DNA of 64,000 nt from Acidobacteriota bacterium (GTDB lineage Bacteria; Acidobacteriota; Terriglobia; 20CM-2-55-15), in contig JAJEEE010000076.1 of the NCBI GenBank assembly GCA_022821145.1, positions 1 to 64,000 of the forward strand. The letters are read 5' to 3'. Positions 9,244 to 17,534 of this stretch are shown here, piece by piece. Numbering within the stretch: the stretch's first letter is position 1; each line of letters begins with the position of its first letter. The notes under the pieces were generated by a model. The model was not told the DNA's origin, did no database searches, and saw only the letters and a program-made list of their open reading frames with translations. The translations under genes and the position numbers were made by a program.

Positions 9244-10126
9244 ACCGCCCCGATGGATAGGGCTCCGAGAAGCGCTTTCGATATTCGCGGTCGCCCGAGA
9301 CGGCACACAGGGACAGCGACACATCAAGCCGTTGCACTGGTACGTCGCATGTCGTTTGGTCGTAGAAGGTGGATTCGATCCGAACAGCGTCGTTCCGCGT
9401 CCGCCGTTCGTCGTAGAAAAACGGCGACGTCAGGGCAACCAACTCATCTTTGACCCGGGTTCCGCGGTTCCCGGGGAGCGAACTCTCTTGGGGGGTCTCA
9501 AGACGAAAGCCGTCGACGTTGTGGTCTCGCTGGATGGCATCGGACCGTGTGTCGCGGTTTCGATGAAGGGGACGCTGAACGCGTTCAGGAACCTGACGAA
9601 CCGGATGGAAGAGGCGGTCGGCGATTGCACGAATATTCACATCGCCTACCCGGCGCTCGTATACGCGTTCTGGAACGTATTGCGCGCGAACAGGCAGGGT
9701 CCTGTTCCCGTGAACACGCCCGAGGCCATCGGGACCGACGAGAACGGGAATTACAAACCCGCTGACGTTGCTGTGGATAGCGACGGGTCCGCGACCAGCC
9801 AGATCCAGCGTTACCACTTCGCTCTGGAAGGCCTGTCCGGTCGGTCCAGTGTTCGGGAGGAACCATCTTCGTACGAAGCGGTTGGAATGACGCTTGTTGA
9901 GGCGGATTCGGGTCGTCTCGGCGGTGTATTCCCAGACTATCCGGAAGCCGGCAGTCCATTGCTGGTCGACCGCATGTTCAGCGCACTCTATGAGCAGTAT
10001 GATCTTCGTTTCATCTACCAGGCGCCGGCCTTGGTCTCTCGCACGCAGCGACTCGAGTGGGCGCCGGACAGTCCGGCCCTAAAAAAGCTACCCGTCGAAT
10101 ACGCGCCGCGTATCGCGGCCGGCTAG
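9227..10126 (+). CDS. putative restriction endonuclease partner of the methyltransferase
   Basis: A 299-residue protein starting at a GTG with GGAGG about 6 nt upstream, inside the end of the methyltransferase gene. Residues about 90-145 look like a restriction-endonuclease core: KAVDVVVSLDG supplies an Asp on a strand, followed by CVAVSMKGT, where a lysine sits in an S-x-K instead of E-x-K arrangement, then NLTNRMEEAVGD, an acidic helix, and a strand leading to IAYPALVYAFW. Size, overlap and operon position fit a type II endonuclease encoded beside its methyltransferase. I do not recognise the exact family, and the Ser in place of the catalytic Glu leaves activity uncertain. Confidence 0.6.
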   Translation: MSPTPEPPRWIGLREALSIFAVARDGTQGQRHIKPLHWYVACRLVVEGGFDPNSVVPRPPFVVEKRRRQGNQLIFDPGSAVPGERTLLGGLKTKAVDVVVSLDGIGPCVAVSMKGTLNAFRNLTNRMEEAVGDCTNIHIAYPALVYAFWNVLRANRQGPVPVNTPEAIGTDENGNYKPADVAVDSDGSATSQIQRYHFALEGLSGRSSVREEPSSYEAVGMTLVEADSGRLGGVFPDYPEAGSPLLVDRMFSALYEQYDLRFIYQAPALVSRTQRLEWAPDSPALKKLPVEYAPRIAAG

Positions 10127-10186
10127 CTTCGATTGCGTGAAAGCGGACACAGATCTCCGCCCCCAGTTGAGCGCTCCCGCCTCGTT

Positions 10187-11791
10187 ATGACACGCTCCTA
10201 CGACGTCATCGTCATCGGCGCTGGCCACAACGGCCTGGTGCACGCCGCCTATCTCGGGCGCGCGGGGCTGCGGGTCCTGGTGCTGGAACGGCGCCCGATC
10301 GTCGGCGGCGCCGCCGTCACCGAGGAGATCGTCCCCGGGTTCCGGTTTTCCGTGGCGTCCTACGTCGTGTCCCTGCTCCGGCCCGAGATCATCCGCGAGC
10401 TGAACCTCCGCCGTCACGGCCTCGAGATCATCCCGCTCGACGGCACGTTCACGCCCTTGCCCGGCGGGGACTCCCTGTGGCGGCGGGACGATCCGGAACA
10501 CACCCGCCGCGAGATCGGCCGCTTCTCGCGGCGCGACGCGGACGCCTACTTCGAGTTCGAAGGCGCCATGGCGCGGATGTCGCGCTTCGTGCGCCCGTTG
10601 CTGGGGACGGCCCCACCCGACGTCCACGCGCCGGGATGGTCCGGCCTGGGGCGCCTCGGACGCCTGGTCTGGCGCTTCCGGAATCTGCCGCCGGCGGATC
10701 GGGATCTCTTCATGCGCCTGATGACGATTTCGGCCGGCGACTTCGTCGAGGACTGGTTCGAGACCGACGTCCTGCGGGCCACCCTTTCGGCCTCCGGCAT
10801 CATCGGCACGTTCCTCGGCGTGCGCTCGCCGGGGACGGCCTACGTGCTGCTGCACCACTACATGGGCGAGATCGACGGCGCGGACCGGGCCTGGGGCCTG
10901 CCGCGCGGCGGCATGGGCAGCGTCTCGAACGCCATCGCGGCCGCCGCGCTCGAAGCGGGCGTGGAGATACGGACCGGGACGGCGGCGGCGGCCGTGCGCT
11001 CGGGCGGCGGCCGCGCCACCGGCGTCGTGCTCGACAACGGCGACGAGATCCCGTGCCGCGCCGTCTCGTCGAGCCTCGACCCGCGCCAGACCTTCCTCCG
11101 CATGGTGGGCCGGGACGCGCTGCCCCCCGACTTCGCCGCCGCCATCGGCCGTTATCGGTTCCGCGGATGCTCGGCCAAGGTCAACCTGGCGTTGGACGGC
11201 CTGCCCGCGTTCGGAGGTCCCCTCCCCGGCACGGCTCACCTGGCGGGGGCCGTCTCGATATCCCCGGGGATGGACTACATGGAACGCGCCTACGACGACG
11301 CCAGGCGCGGACGGTTCTCCGAACGGCCCTACATGGACATCGTCATCCCGACCCTTCTCGACGACTCGCTTGCGCCTCCGGGCAAGCACGTCATGTCCTG
11401 CTTCGTTCAGTATGCGCCCTACCGACTGCGGGACGGCGAGTGGGACCGGCGGCGCGACGCGCTCGGAGATTGCGTGATCGACACGCTCGCCGAGTACGCC
11501 CCGGACCTTCCCGACCGGATCGTGGGCCGGCAGGTGCTGACGCCGCTCGACATCGAACGCACGTTCGGTCTGACCGAGGGGAACATCTTCCAGGGCGAGC
11601 TCTCGCTGGAACAGTTGTTCTTCAATCGCCCGGTCCCCGGCTGGGCGGGATACCGGACGCCGGTTCGCGGCCTCTACCTGTGCGGGTCGGGCGCGCACCC
11701 GGGCGGCGGCGTGATGGGCGCCCCGGGCCGGAACGCCGCCCGGACCGTGATCGCGGACCTCAGCCGGCCCAACGCACGGCGAGCCGGGTGA
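10187..11791 (+). CDS. FAD-dependent phytoene desaturase-like oxidoreductase (PYROXD2-like)
   Basis: A 534-residue flavoprotein. The N-terminal dinucleotide-binding fold is YDVIVIGAGHNGLVHAAYL, followed by LERRPIVGGAA, typical of the phytoene dehydrogenase/carotenoid isomerase/PYROXD2 superfamily. A C-terminal flavin motif reads LYLCGSGAHPGGGVMGAPGR. I chose the ATG just before TRSYDVIVIG because the upstream in-frame codons carry no conserved sequence. The substrate is unknown, and no carotenoid genes are nearby. Its 3' end overlaps the convergent aminotransferase gene by 32 bases. Confidence 0.85.
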   Translation: MTRSYDVIVIGAGHNGLVHAAYLGRAGLRVLVLERRPIVGGAAVTEEIVPGFRFSVASYVVSLLRPEIIRELNLRRHGLEIIPLDGTFTPLPGGDSLWRRDDPEHTRREIGRFSRRDADAYFEFEGAMARMSRFVRPLLGTAPPDVHAPGWSGLGRLGRLVWRFRNLPPADRDLFMRLMTISAGDFVEDWFETDVLRATLSASGIIGTFLGVRSPGTAYVLLHHYMGEIDGADRAWGLPRGGMGSVSNAIAAAALEAGVEIRTGTAAAAVRSGGGRATGVVLDNGDEIPCRAVSSSLDPRQTFLRMVGRDALPPDFAAAIGRYRFRGCSAKVNLALDGLPAFGGPLPGTAHLAGAVSISPGMDYMERAYDDARRGRFSERPYMDIVIPTLLDDSLAPPGKHVMSCFVQYAPYRLRDGEWDRRRDALGDCVIDTLAEYAPDLPDRIVGRQVLTPLDIERTFGLTEGNIFQGELSLEQLFFNRPVPGWAGYRTPVRGLYLCGSGAHPGGGVMGAPGRNAARTVIADLSRPNARRAG

Positions 11792-12929
11792 TCCGGTCGA
11801 CGGCTTCGAGGATGTTCTCCATGGAGTTGGCGTAGCTGAACCGGATGTAGCCGTCGCCGAACTCCCCGAATCCGGCGCCGTCGAGGCAGGCGACCCCGGC
11901 CTCGTTCAGAATCATGTCCGCCAGCTCGCCCGACGCCACGCCGGTCGCCGTCACGTTCGGGAACACGTAGAACGCGCCGGCGGGGCGCGAGCACCGGAAT
12001 CCCGGCACGCGGTTCAGGCCCTCGACGATGGCGTCGCGGCGGCGCCGCAGCTCGGCCACCATCCGGGTGACGCTGTCCTGGGGACCCGAGAGCGCCTCCA
12101 TGCCCGCGCGTTGGGTGAAGCTGGCCGTGCAGGAGTTCGAGTTGACCATCAGCGTGGTGATCGCCTCGGCCAGTGGCACGGGCATGACGCCGTAGCCCAG
12201 CCGCCAGCCCGTCATCGAGTAGGTCTTGGAGAACCCGTCCAGGATGATCGTCTTTTCCAGCATCCCGTCGAACCGGGTGATCGACGCCGGCCGGCGCTCG
12301 TACCAGATCCGGGAGTAGATCTCGTCGCTCAGCACGATCAGGTCGCGGTCGCGCACCAGCTCCGCGATCTCGGCGAGGTCGCCCTCGGGAACCAGCCCGC
12401 CCGTCGGGTTCGCCGGCGATATCAGGATCACCATGCGCGTCCGGTCGGACAAGCGTCGGCGGAACGTCTCGAGGTCGAACGAGAAGCCCCGGTCCTCCAC
12501 CAGAGGGATGGGCACGGGCGTCGCTCCCTGGTAGCGGATCATGGACTCGTAGATCGGGAACCCGGGATTGGGATAGATCACCTCGTCGCCGGGACCGGCC
12601 AGCGCCATCAGGCTGAAGAACATGATCGGCTTGCCGCCGGGCACGACGCAGACGTTCTCCATCGTCACCGGGATGTTCCGGGACTCGGCGATGTGCGACG
12701 CGATCAACTCGCGGAACTCCGGGAAACCGGCCGCGGGCCCGTACTTGGTCTCCCCCGCCCCCATGGCCCGCTGTCCGGCGGCGACGATGTTGGGCGGCGT
12801 GGGAAAGTCCGGCTCTCCGATCTCGAGATGAACGATGCTGCGGCCCTCGGCCTCCAGGGCGCGGGCCTTGGACAGGACCTTGAACGCGGACTCGGTCCCG
12901 ATGCGGGACATGCCTTCGGCCAGTCTCAT
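11760..12929 (-). CDS. class I/II pyridoxal-phosphate aminotransferase
   Basis: A 389-residue fold-type I aminotransferase (aspartate aminotransferase family). Features seen are the N-terminal EIGEPDFPTPP, the substrate-side segment ISPANPTGG, SDEIYSRIWY with the cofactor-contacting Asp and Tyr, the Schiff-base lysine in GFSKTYSMTGWRLGY, and a C-terminal arginine in YIRFSYANS that usually binds the substrate carboxylate. Specificity, aspartate versus aromatic or other amino acids, cannot be fixed by eye. No clear ribosome binding site precedes the chosen ATG; the ATG six codons later is an alternative. Confidence 0.88.
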   Translation of the reverse strand: MRLAEGMSRIGTESAFKVLSKARALEAEGRSIVHLEIGEPDFPTPPNIVAAGQRAMGAGETKYGPAAGFPEFRELIASHIAESRNIPVTMENVCVVPGGKPIMFFSLMALAGPGDEVIYPNPGFPIYESMIRYQGATPVPIPLVEDRGFSFDLETFRRRLSDRTRMVILISPANPTGGLVPEGDLAEIAELVRDRDLIVLSDEIYSRIWYERRPASITRFDGMLEKTIILDGFSKTYSMTGWRLGYGVMPVPLAEAITTLMVNSNSCTASFTQRAGMEALSGPQDSVTRMVAELRRRRDAIVEGLNRVPGFRCSRPAGAFYVFPNVTATGVASGELADMILNEAGVACLDGAGFGEFGDGYIRFSYANSMENILEAVDRITRLAVRWAG

Positions 12930-13006
12930 GAGAAAAAGCGTCTCGAATGGTGGGACGGACCCGGGAGGCGGCACGCGGCCGCCCCCCGGCGTCTCGAAGC
13001 GTCCGT

Positions 13007-13816
13007 CTAGAGCGGATTGTCCGGCATGGCGATGGACCGCCACATGTGCGCGACGGGACTCGAATCGTAACCGAGACCTTCCTTCGGCTGCCTGAAGTGC
13101 CGGCCCAGGATGTCCACGTACGGCTCGATGGACAGCTCGACCCCTTCCTGGAAGGCGTACAGATCGTTGACGGTCACCATGCGGGCGTACATGTACCACT
13201 GGTGGTTGGACGCGTACTCGGCCGCCGCCTGGATATAAGGCTCCGGTACGTAGTCCTCCCCGAAGATCCGGTGATACAGGTCGGGGTACAGGTAGCCGTT
13301 CTCGCGGTCCGCGTAGAAACGCAGCGCCTGGTGGTACCGGATCGCCCAGCTTGTCTTGGCGGGCACGTACGGCTCGTACAACTGCGCGCCCCAGTACCCG
13401 TGGTCCACCTTGATCAGCTCCTGGACCGTGTCGTGGAGCAGGCACGCCAGGACGATCTCCTCCTCCATGCCGTTCTTGAGGGCGCGGTCCGCGCTCTGGA
13501 AGCAGTGGTTCCGCGTGCGCTGGAACCGGTGCTCGAAGAAGTCCTCGATCGTCGGCCGTTCCGGCATCGGCTCGAGCATCGCGACGTCGGACCCGTCCCG
13601 CGTCAGGAGCAGGTTGCCGACGCCGCGCCGGTAGGGCCGGGTCGTGATCTGGGCCAGGACTTCCTCGCGCGTCGGGAAACCGCCGGCCTGTTGCGGCGTC
13701 GTCCGCTCGACCAGGTACGCTTCCAGGGCCTCGGCCCGCGCCTCGGAACTCATCGCGCCGACGGCGCCCGCACCGCCGATGCTGGCCATGAAATGCCGTC
13801 GATCAATCTGGATCAT
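13007..13816 (-). CDS. TAT-exported HD-domain-like protein of unknown function
   Basis: A 269-residue protein starting at an ATG preceded by AAGGGGGG. The N-terminus IDRRHFMASIGGAGAVGAM is a twin-arginine type signal, so the protein is probably exported folded, perhaps with a metal cofactor. The body has spaced histidines and an LLHD motif (HCFQSAD, then CLLHDTVQELIKVDHGYWG, then WAIRYHQALRFY), as in HD-type metal-dependent phosphohydrolases and mixed-valence di-iron oxygenases such as PhnZ and myo-inositol oxygenase. Which activity it has is unknown. A TATAAT on this strand at 13849-13844 is a plausible -10 box, giving a leader of roughly 20 nt. Confidence 0.65.
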   Translation of the reverse strand: MIQIDRRHFMASIGGAGAVGAMSSEARAEALEAYLVERTTPQQAGGFPTREEVLAQITTRPYRRGVGNLLLTRDGSDVAMLEPMPERPTIEDFFEHRFQRTRNHCFQSADRALKNGMEEEIVLACLLHDTVQELIKVDHGYWGAQLYEPYVPAKTSWAIRYHQALRFYADRENGYLYPDLYHRIFGEDYVPEPYIQAAAEYASNHQWYMYARMVTVNDLYAFQEGVELSIEPYVDILGRHFRQPKEGLGYDSSPVAHMWRSIAMPDNPL

Positions 13817-13973
13817 GGGTCCCCCCTTCCGGAATTCCACGCCATTATATTCATGCTTCCGGGTCCGCTGGCAACGAACGCGCCTGGATTTCGCGCCGTT
13901 CAACCTCTATGGTTACGCGGGAGGGCCCCGAGCACGGGACCGAGGCCGGTCCGGGACGGCCTGACGACCACCC

Positions 13974-15527
13974 ATGGCGACAGCCTCGAAGACGGACTAC
14001 ACGCTGGGTCAGGACAACATCCGGTTCCTGGGCCTCGATGTCCACAATCCGGTCTTCATCGTCTCCAGCCTCAGCATCATCGCGTTCTCGGGCGCGGTGC
14101 TGGCGTTTCGGGCCGAGGCGGCGACCGCCTTCGAGGCGCTGCGCGCCTGGCTGATGTCGACCTTCGACTGGGTCTTCATGGGCGCGGGCAACCTGTTCGT
14201 GCTCTTCTGCCTGTGGCTGGCCGTGACGCCGCTTGGGCGAGTGCGTCTGGGCGGCCCCGGCGCCCGGCCCGACTACTCCCGGCCGGCCTGGTTCGCCATG
14301 CTGTTCGCCGCCGGGATCGGAATCGGCCTGATGTTCTTCGGCGTGTCGGAACCCGTGGAGCATTTCCTCGAACCCCCGCTGGGGCTGGTTGGCGAAGACG
14401 CGGCGGTGGCCCGCCTGGCCATGGCCGGCACGATTTACCATTGGGGAATCCACGGATGGGCCATCTACGCGGTGGTGGCGGTGTCGATCGCCTTCGCGGC
14501 GTACAACCTCGGCCTGCCGATGACGCTGCGGTCGGCCTTCTACCCCCTGGCCGGGAAGGCGGTGTGGGGCCGCATCGGCCATGCGATCGACACGCTCGCC
14601 GTCTTCGCGACGCTGTTCGGACTGGCCACGTCGCTCGGCCTGGGCGCGGAACAGGCCACGGCGGGCGTCGCCCTGCTCTGGGACGTGCCGTCCACCCGAA
14701 CCACCCAGGTGCTGCTGATCGCGGGCATCACCAGCATGGCGCTCGCGTCGGTCATCAGCGGCATGGACAAGGGAATCAAGCGGCTGAGCGAGGCCAACGT
14801 GCTGGTCGCGATGCTGCTGCTGGCGTTCGTGCTGATTCTCGGGCCGACGCTCGATGTCGCCATCGGCGTGGCGGCCAGCCTCGGCCAGTACCTCGCGTCG
14901 ATCGGACCGCTCAGCAACTGGGTGGGACGCGAAGACTTCGATTTCATGCACGGCTGGACCACGTTCTTCTGGGCGTGGTGGATTTCATGGTCGCCGTTCG
15001 TCGGGCTCTTCGTGGCCCGGATCTCGCGCGGTCGAACCGTTCGCGAGCTGATCGTCGGCATGCTGGTCCTCCCGACGCTGTTCATCACGCTCTGGATGAA
15101 CGCCTTCGGCGGCGCCGCGGTGTCGCAGTACGTCGAGTCCGGCCATCCCGACGTCGTCGCGGCGGTCGAGGCCGGCCAGCCTGAAATCGCCCTGTTCGCC
15201 ATGCTGGAGACGTTGCCGCTGGCCAGTGTCACCTCCTTCATCGGCGTTGTGCTGGTGGTGGTGTTCTTCGTGACCTCGTCCGACTCAGGATCGCTGGTCA
15301 TCGATACGATCACCGCCGGCGGCAAGCTGGACCCGCCCATCGCCCAGCGCGTGTTCTGGTGCCTCTTCGAAGGGATCGTCGCGATCGTGTTGCTGCTCGG
15401 CGGCGGCCTCGTCGCCGCGCAGGCCGCGACGCTGGCCACCGGGCTGCCCTTCGCGCTGGTCATGCTCGCCATGTGCTACGGCACGTGGAAGGGCCTGCGC
15501 GCCGCCGCGCGGGGAGCGGTCAGATGA
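13974..15527 (+). CDS. BCCT-family transporter (betaine/choline/carnitine type)
   Basis: A 517-residue inner-membrane transporter with about 12 hydrophobic segments. Diagnostic BCCT features are GIGIGLMFFGVSEPVEHF, the aromatic stretch HWGIHGWAIYA and WAWWISWSPFVGLFVARISRGR followed by SSDSGSLVIDT. Family members take up quaternary ammonium osmolytes such as glycine betaine, choline or carnitine with Na+ or H+, often under osmotic stress. The regulatory C-terminal tail seen in BetP is short here. The gene converges on the SLC6-type transporter gene, with an 8-base overlap of the two stops. Substrate is inferred from the family only. Confidence 0.92.
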   Translation: MATASKTDYTLGQDNIRFLGLDVHNPVFIVSSLSIIAFSGAVLAFRAEAATAFEALRAWLMSTFDWVFMGAGNLFVLFCLWLAVTPLGRVRLGGPGARPDYSRPAWFAMLFAAGIGIGLMFFGVSEPVEHFLEPPLGLVGEDAAVARLAMAGTIYHWGIHGWAIYAVVAVSIAFAAYNLGLPMTLRSAFYPLAGKAVWGRIGHAIDTLAVFATLFGLATSLGLGAEQATAGVALLWDVPSTRTTQVLLIAGITSMALASVISGMDKGIKRLSEANVLVAMLLLAFVLILGPTLDVAIGVAASLGQYLASIGPLSNWVGREDFDFMHGWTTFFWAWWISWSPFVGLFVARISRGRTVRELIVGMLVLPTLFITLWMNAFGGAAVSQYVESGHPDVVAAVEAGQPEIALFAMLETLPLASVTSFIGVVLVVVFFVTSSDSGSLVIDTITAGGKLDPPIAQRVFWCLFEGIVAIVLLLGGGLVAAQAATLATGLPFALVMLAMCYGTWKGLRAAARGAVR

Positions 15528-16869
15528 CGCCGATCGCGTGGAGGAACACCAGAACGATCCCCACGGGCACGACGAACTTCAGCAACAGCAGCCAGCCCCG
15601 GTAGAACAGCGCCAACCGGGCGCCGTGTTGGAACTCGCCCCGCCGGATCGCGTCGTCGACCTTCCACGCCGTGAACAGGGCGATGCCCAGCCCCCCGAGA
15701 GGCAGCATCCAGTTCGTCGCCAGGTAATCGAACGTGTCGAACCAGTTGCGGCCGAAAACGGCGGCGAAGCCGTCCCCGAAGAGGGCCGTGCCGCCGCTCA
15801 ATGCCGACGGCACGCCGATCAGGGCGATGATGACGCCCGCCCACACGGTCGCCTTGTGCCGCAGCCAACCCTTCTCGTCGATCAGGTACGACGTCACGAC
15901 CTCCAGCAACGAGATCGCGCTGGTCAACGCCGCGAACACCAGCAGGGCGAAGAACACGATCGCGAAGAAGGTCCCGGCGGGCATCTGGGCAAGCGCGATC
16001 GGAATGCTCACGAACACCAGGCCCGGCCCCTCGCCCGGCTGCATGCCGTAGGTGAAGATGATCGGGAACAGCACCATGCACGCCGTCAGCGCGATCGCCG
16101 TGTCCAGCACGGAGATCGTGATCCCGGACGACACGATGTCGTCGTCCCGGGACAGGTAGCTGCCGTAGGTCAGCATCGCGCCCATGCCCAGGCTCAGCGT
16201 GAAGAAGGCGTGCCCGAGGGCTTCCAGCACACCGGCCGCGGTGAGGTTCTCGGTACGGAAGCCGAAGACGAAGTCCAACGCCTGGCCGAAACCGCCCAGT
16301 GTCAACCCGTTCACCAGAAGGATCAGCATCAGGCCGCCGAGGACAGGCATCAGAATGCGCGCCCACCGCTCGATGCCCTTGTTGACGCCGCCCCACACCA
16401 CGCCGATGGTGAGGGCCATGAACACGGTGTGCCAGAACAGGTTCAGGCCGTTGGACGCGAAGAGTTCGCCGAAGAGCGGCACGACGCCGTCGGGACCCAG
16501 GTCGACGATGCGCCCCGATATCGCCAGGTAGGTGTAGTGCATGGCCCAACCGGCCACGACGCTGTAGTAGGACAGGATGACGAACCCGCCCAGGACTCCC
16601 AGGCCGCCGAATACGACCCAGAAGCCACCGCCGAGCGCCCGGAACGCGCCGACCGGCGACTTCTGCGACGCGCGGCCCAGCAGGATCTCGGCGATCATGA
16701 CGGGAAGACCGACCAGCGCGATACAGGCGAGGTAGACCAGGACGAACGCGCCGCCGCCGTTTTCTCCTGTAATGTAGGGGAACTTCCAGATATTCCCCAG
16801 GCCCACGGCCGAGCCGGCCGCCGCCAGAACGAAACCCAGCTTCGAGCCCCAGTGTCCCCGTTCCGCCAC
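15520..16869 (-). CDS. sodium:neurotransmitter symporter family (SLC6/NSS) transporter
   Basis: A 449-residue transporter of the LeuT fold. The N-terminus GSKLGFVLAAAGSAVGLGNIWKFPYITGENGGGAF is the family signature and contains the Na+ and substrate binding backbone of TM1. About 11-12 membrane segments follow. Bacterial members import amino acids with Na+. The start is a GTG with AAGGAGG six bases upstream. An 18-bp perfect palindrome lies 34 bases upstream of this start, in the intergenic region shared with the divergent OsmC gene, and may be an operator. Confidence 0.93.
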   Translation of the reverse strand: MAERGHWGSKLGFVLAAAGSAVGLGNIWKFPYITGENGGGAFVLVYLACIALVGLPVMIAEILLGRASQKSPVGAFRALGGGFWVVFGGLGVLGGFVILSYYSVVAGWAMHYTYLAISGRIVDLGPDGVVPLFGELFASNGLNLFWHTVFMALTIGVVWGGVNKGIERWARILMPVLGGLMLILLVNGLTLGGFGQALDFVFGFRTENLTAAGVLEALGHAFFTLSLGMGAMLTYGSYLSRDDDIVSSGITISVLDTAIALTACMVLFPIIFTYGMQPGEGPGLVFVSIPIALAQMPAGTFFAIVFFALLVFAALTSAISLLEVVTSYLIDEKGWLRHKATVWAGVIIALIGVPSALSGGTALFGDGFAAVFGRNWFDTFDYLATNWMLPLGGLGIALFTAWKVDDAIRRGEFQHGARLALFYRGWLLLLKFVVPVGIVLVFLHAIGVI

Positions 16870-16902
16870 GGCGGCCTCCTTCCCTTCCGCTTGTCGAAAA
16901 AA

Positions 16903-16920
16903 GCGTATGGTACCATACGC
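16903..16920. promoter_or_regulatory. 18-bp perfect palindrome, candidate operator
   Basis: The sequence GCGTATGGTACCATACGC equals its own reverse complement over 18 bases. It lies between the divergent SLC6 transporter and OsmC genes, 34 bases upstream of the former start codon and 113 bases upstream of the latter. Position and symmetry fit a dimeric repressor site, for example of a GntR-type regulator, but no regulator gene is adjacent and the binding protein is unknown. Confidence 0.5.
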
Positions 16921-17033
16921 GCTCGCCCGGACCCGGGGGGCGCCGGACCGAGACAAGGTCTTTGTTCACTGGCGATTACATGTCTTCTCCCGCGCCGGAG
17001 CGGGGCCGGGAGACGGGCGCCGGAGGTCGATGG

Positions 17034-17513
17034 ATGGATGACTCCGCAACCAACACGCAAAACGCCGCGCGCGGCGGTGAACCCGGCGAGCCCCGCGTCG
17101 TCATGGTCCGAAGCGAGGGGGACACGCTGGGTCCCGAGATCATCATCGGTCCGCACCACCTGCAAGCCGACGAGCCCGGACCCGTGGGCGAGGACGCGGG
17201 CCCGACCCCCTACAACCTCCTCGCGGCCGCCCTGGGCGCCTGCACGTCGATGACGCTCGCACTCTACGCCGGGCGGAAGAAATGGCCGCTGGAATCCGTC
17301 ACCGTCGTCCTCCGGCACGAGAAGCTTCATGCCCGCGACTGCGCCGACTGCGAAACCAAGGAGGGACGGGTGGACCGGATCGAGCGCGCCATCGAACTCG
17401 GCGGTCCGTTGACCGCCGAGCAACGGCAACGGTTGCTCGAGATCGCCGATCGGTGCCCCGTGAAGCGGACCCTGGCGTCGGAGATTCTCATACAATCGCG
17501 ACTCGTGGAGTGA
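17034..17513 (+). CDS. OsmC/Ohr-family peroxide-reducing protein
   Basis: A 159-residue OsmC-family protein. These proteins reduce organic hydroperoxides using two cysteines: here GACTSMTLALYA holds the peroxidatic cysteine and DRCPVKRTL the second. An additional CADC pair lies between them. The ATG was chosen because GGAGG is seven bases upstream; an in-frame extension further 5' has no conserved sequence. The methyltransferase gene follows after 21 bases on the same strand, so the two are probably co-transcribed. Confidence 0.88.
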   Translation: MDDSATNTQNAARGGEPGEPRVVMVRSEGDTLGPEIIIGPHHLQADEPGPVGEDAGPTPYNLLAAALGACTSMTLALYAGRKKWPLESVTVVLRHEKLHARDCADCETKEGRVDRIERAIELGGPLTAEQRQRLLEIADRCPVKRTLASEILIQSRLVE

Positions 17514-17534
17514 CCTCCGGCAGTCGGTGCGCCC

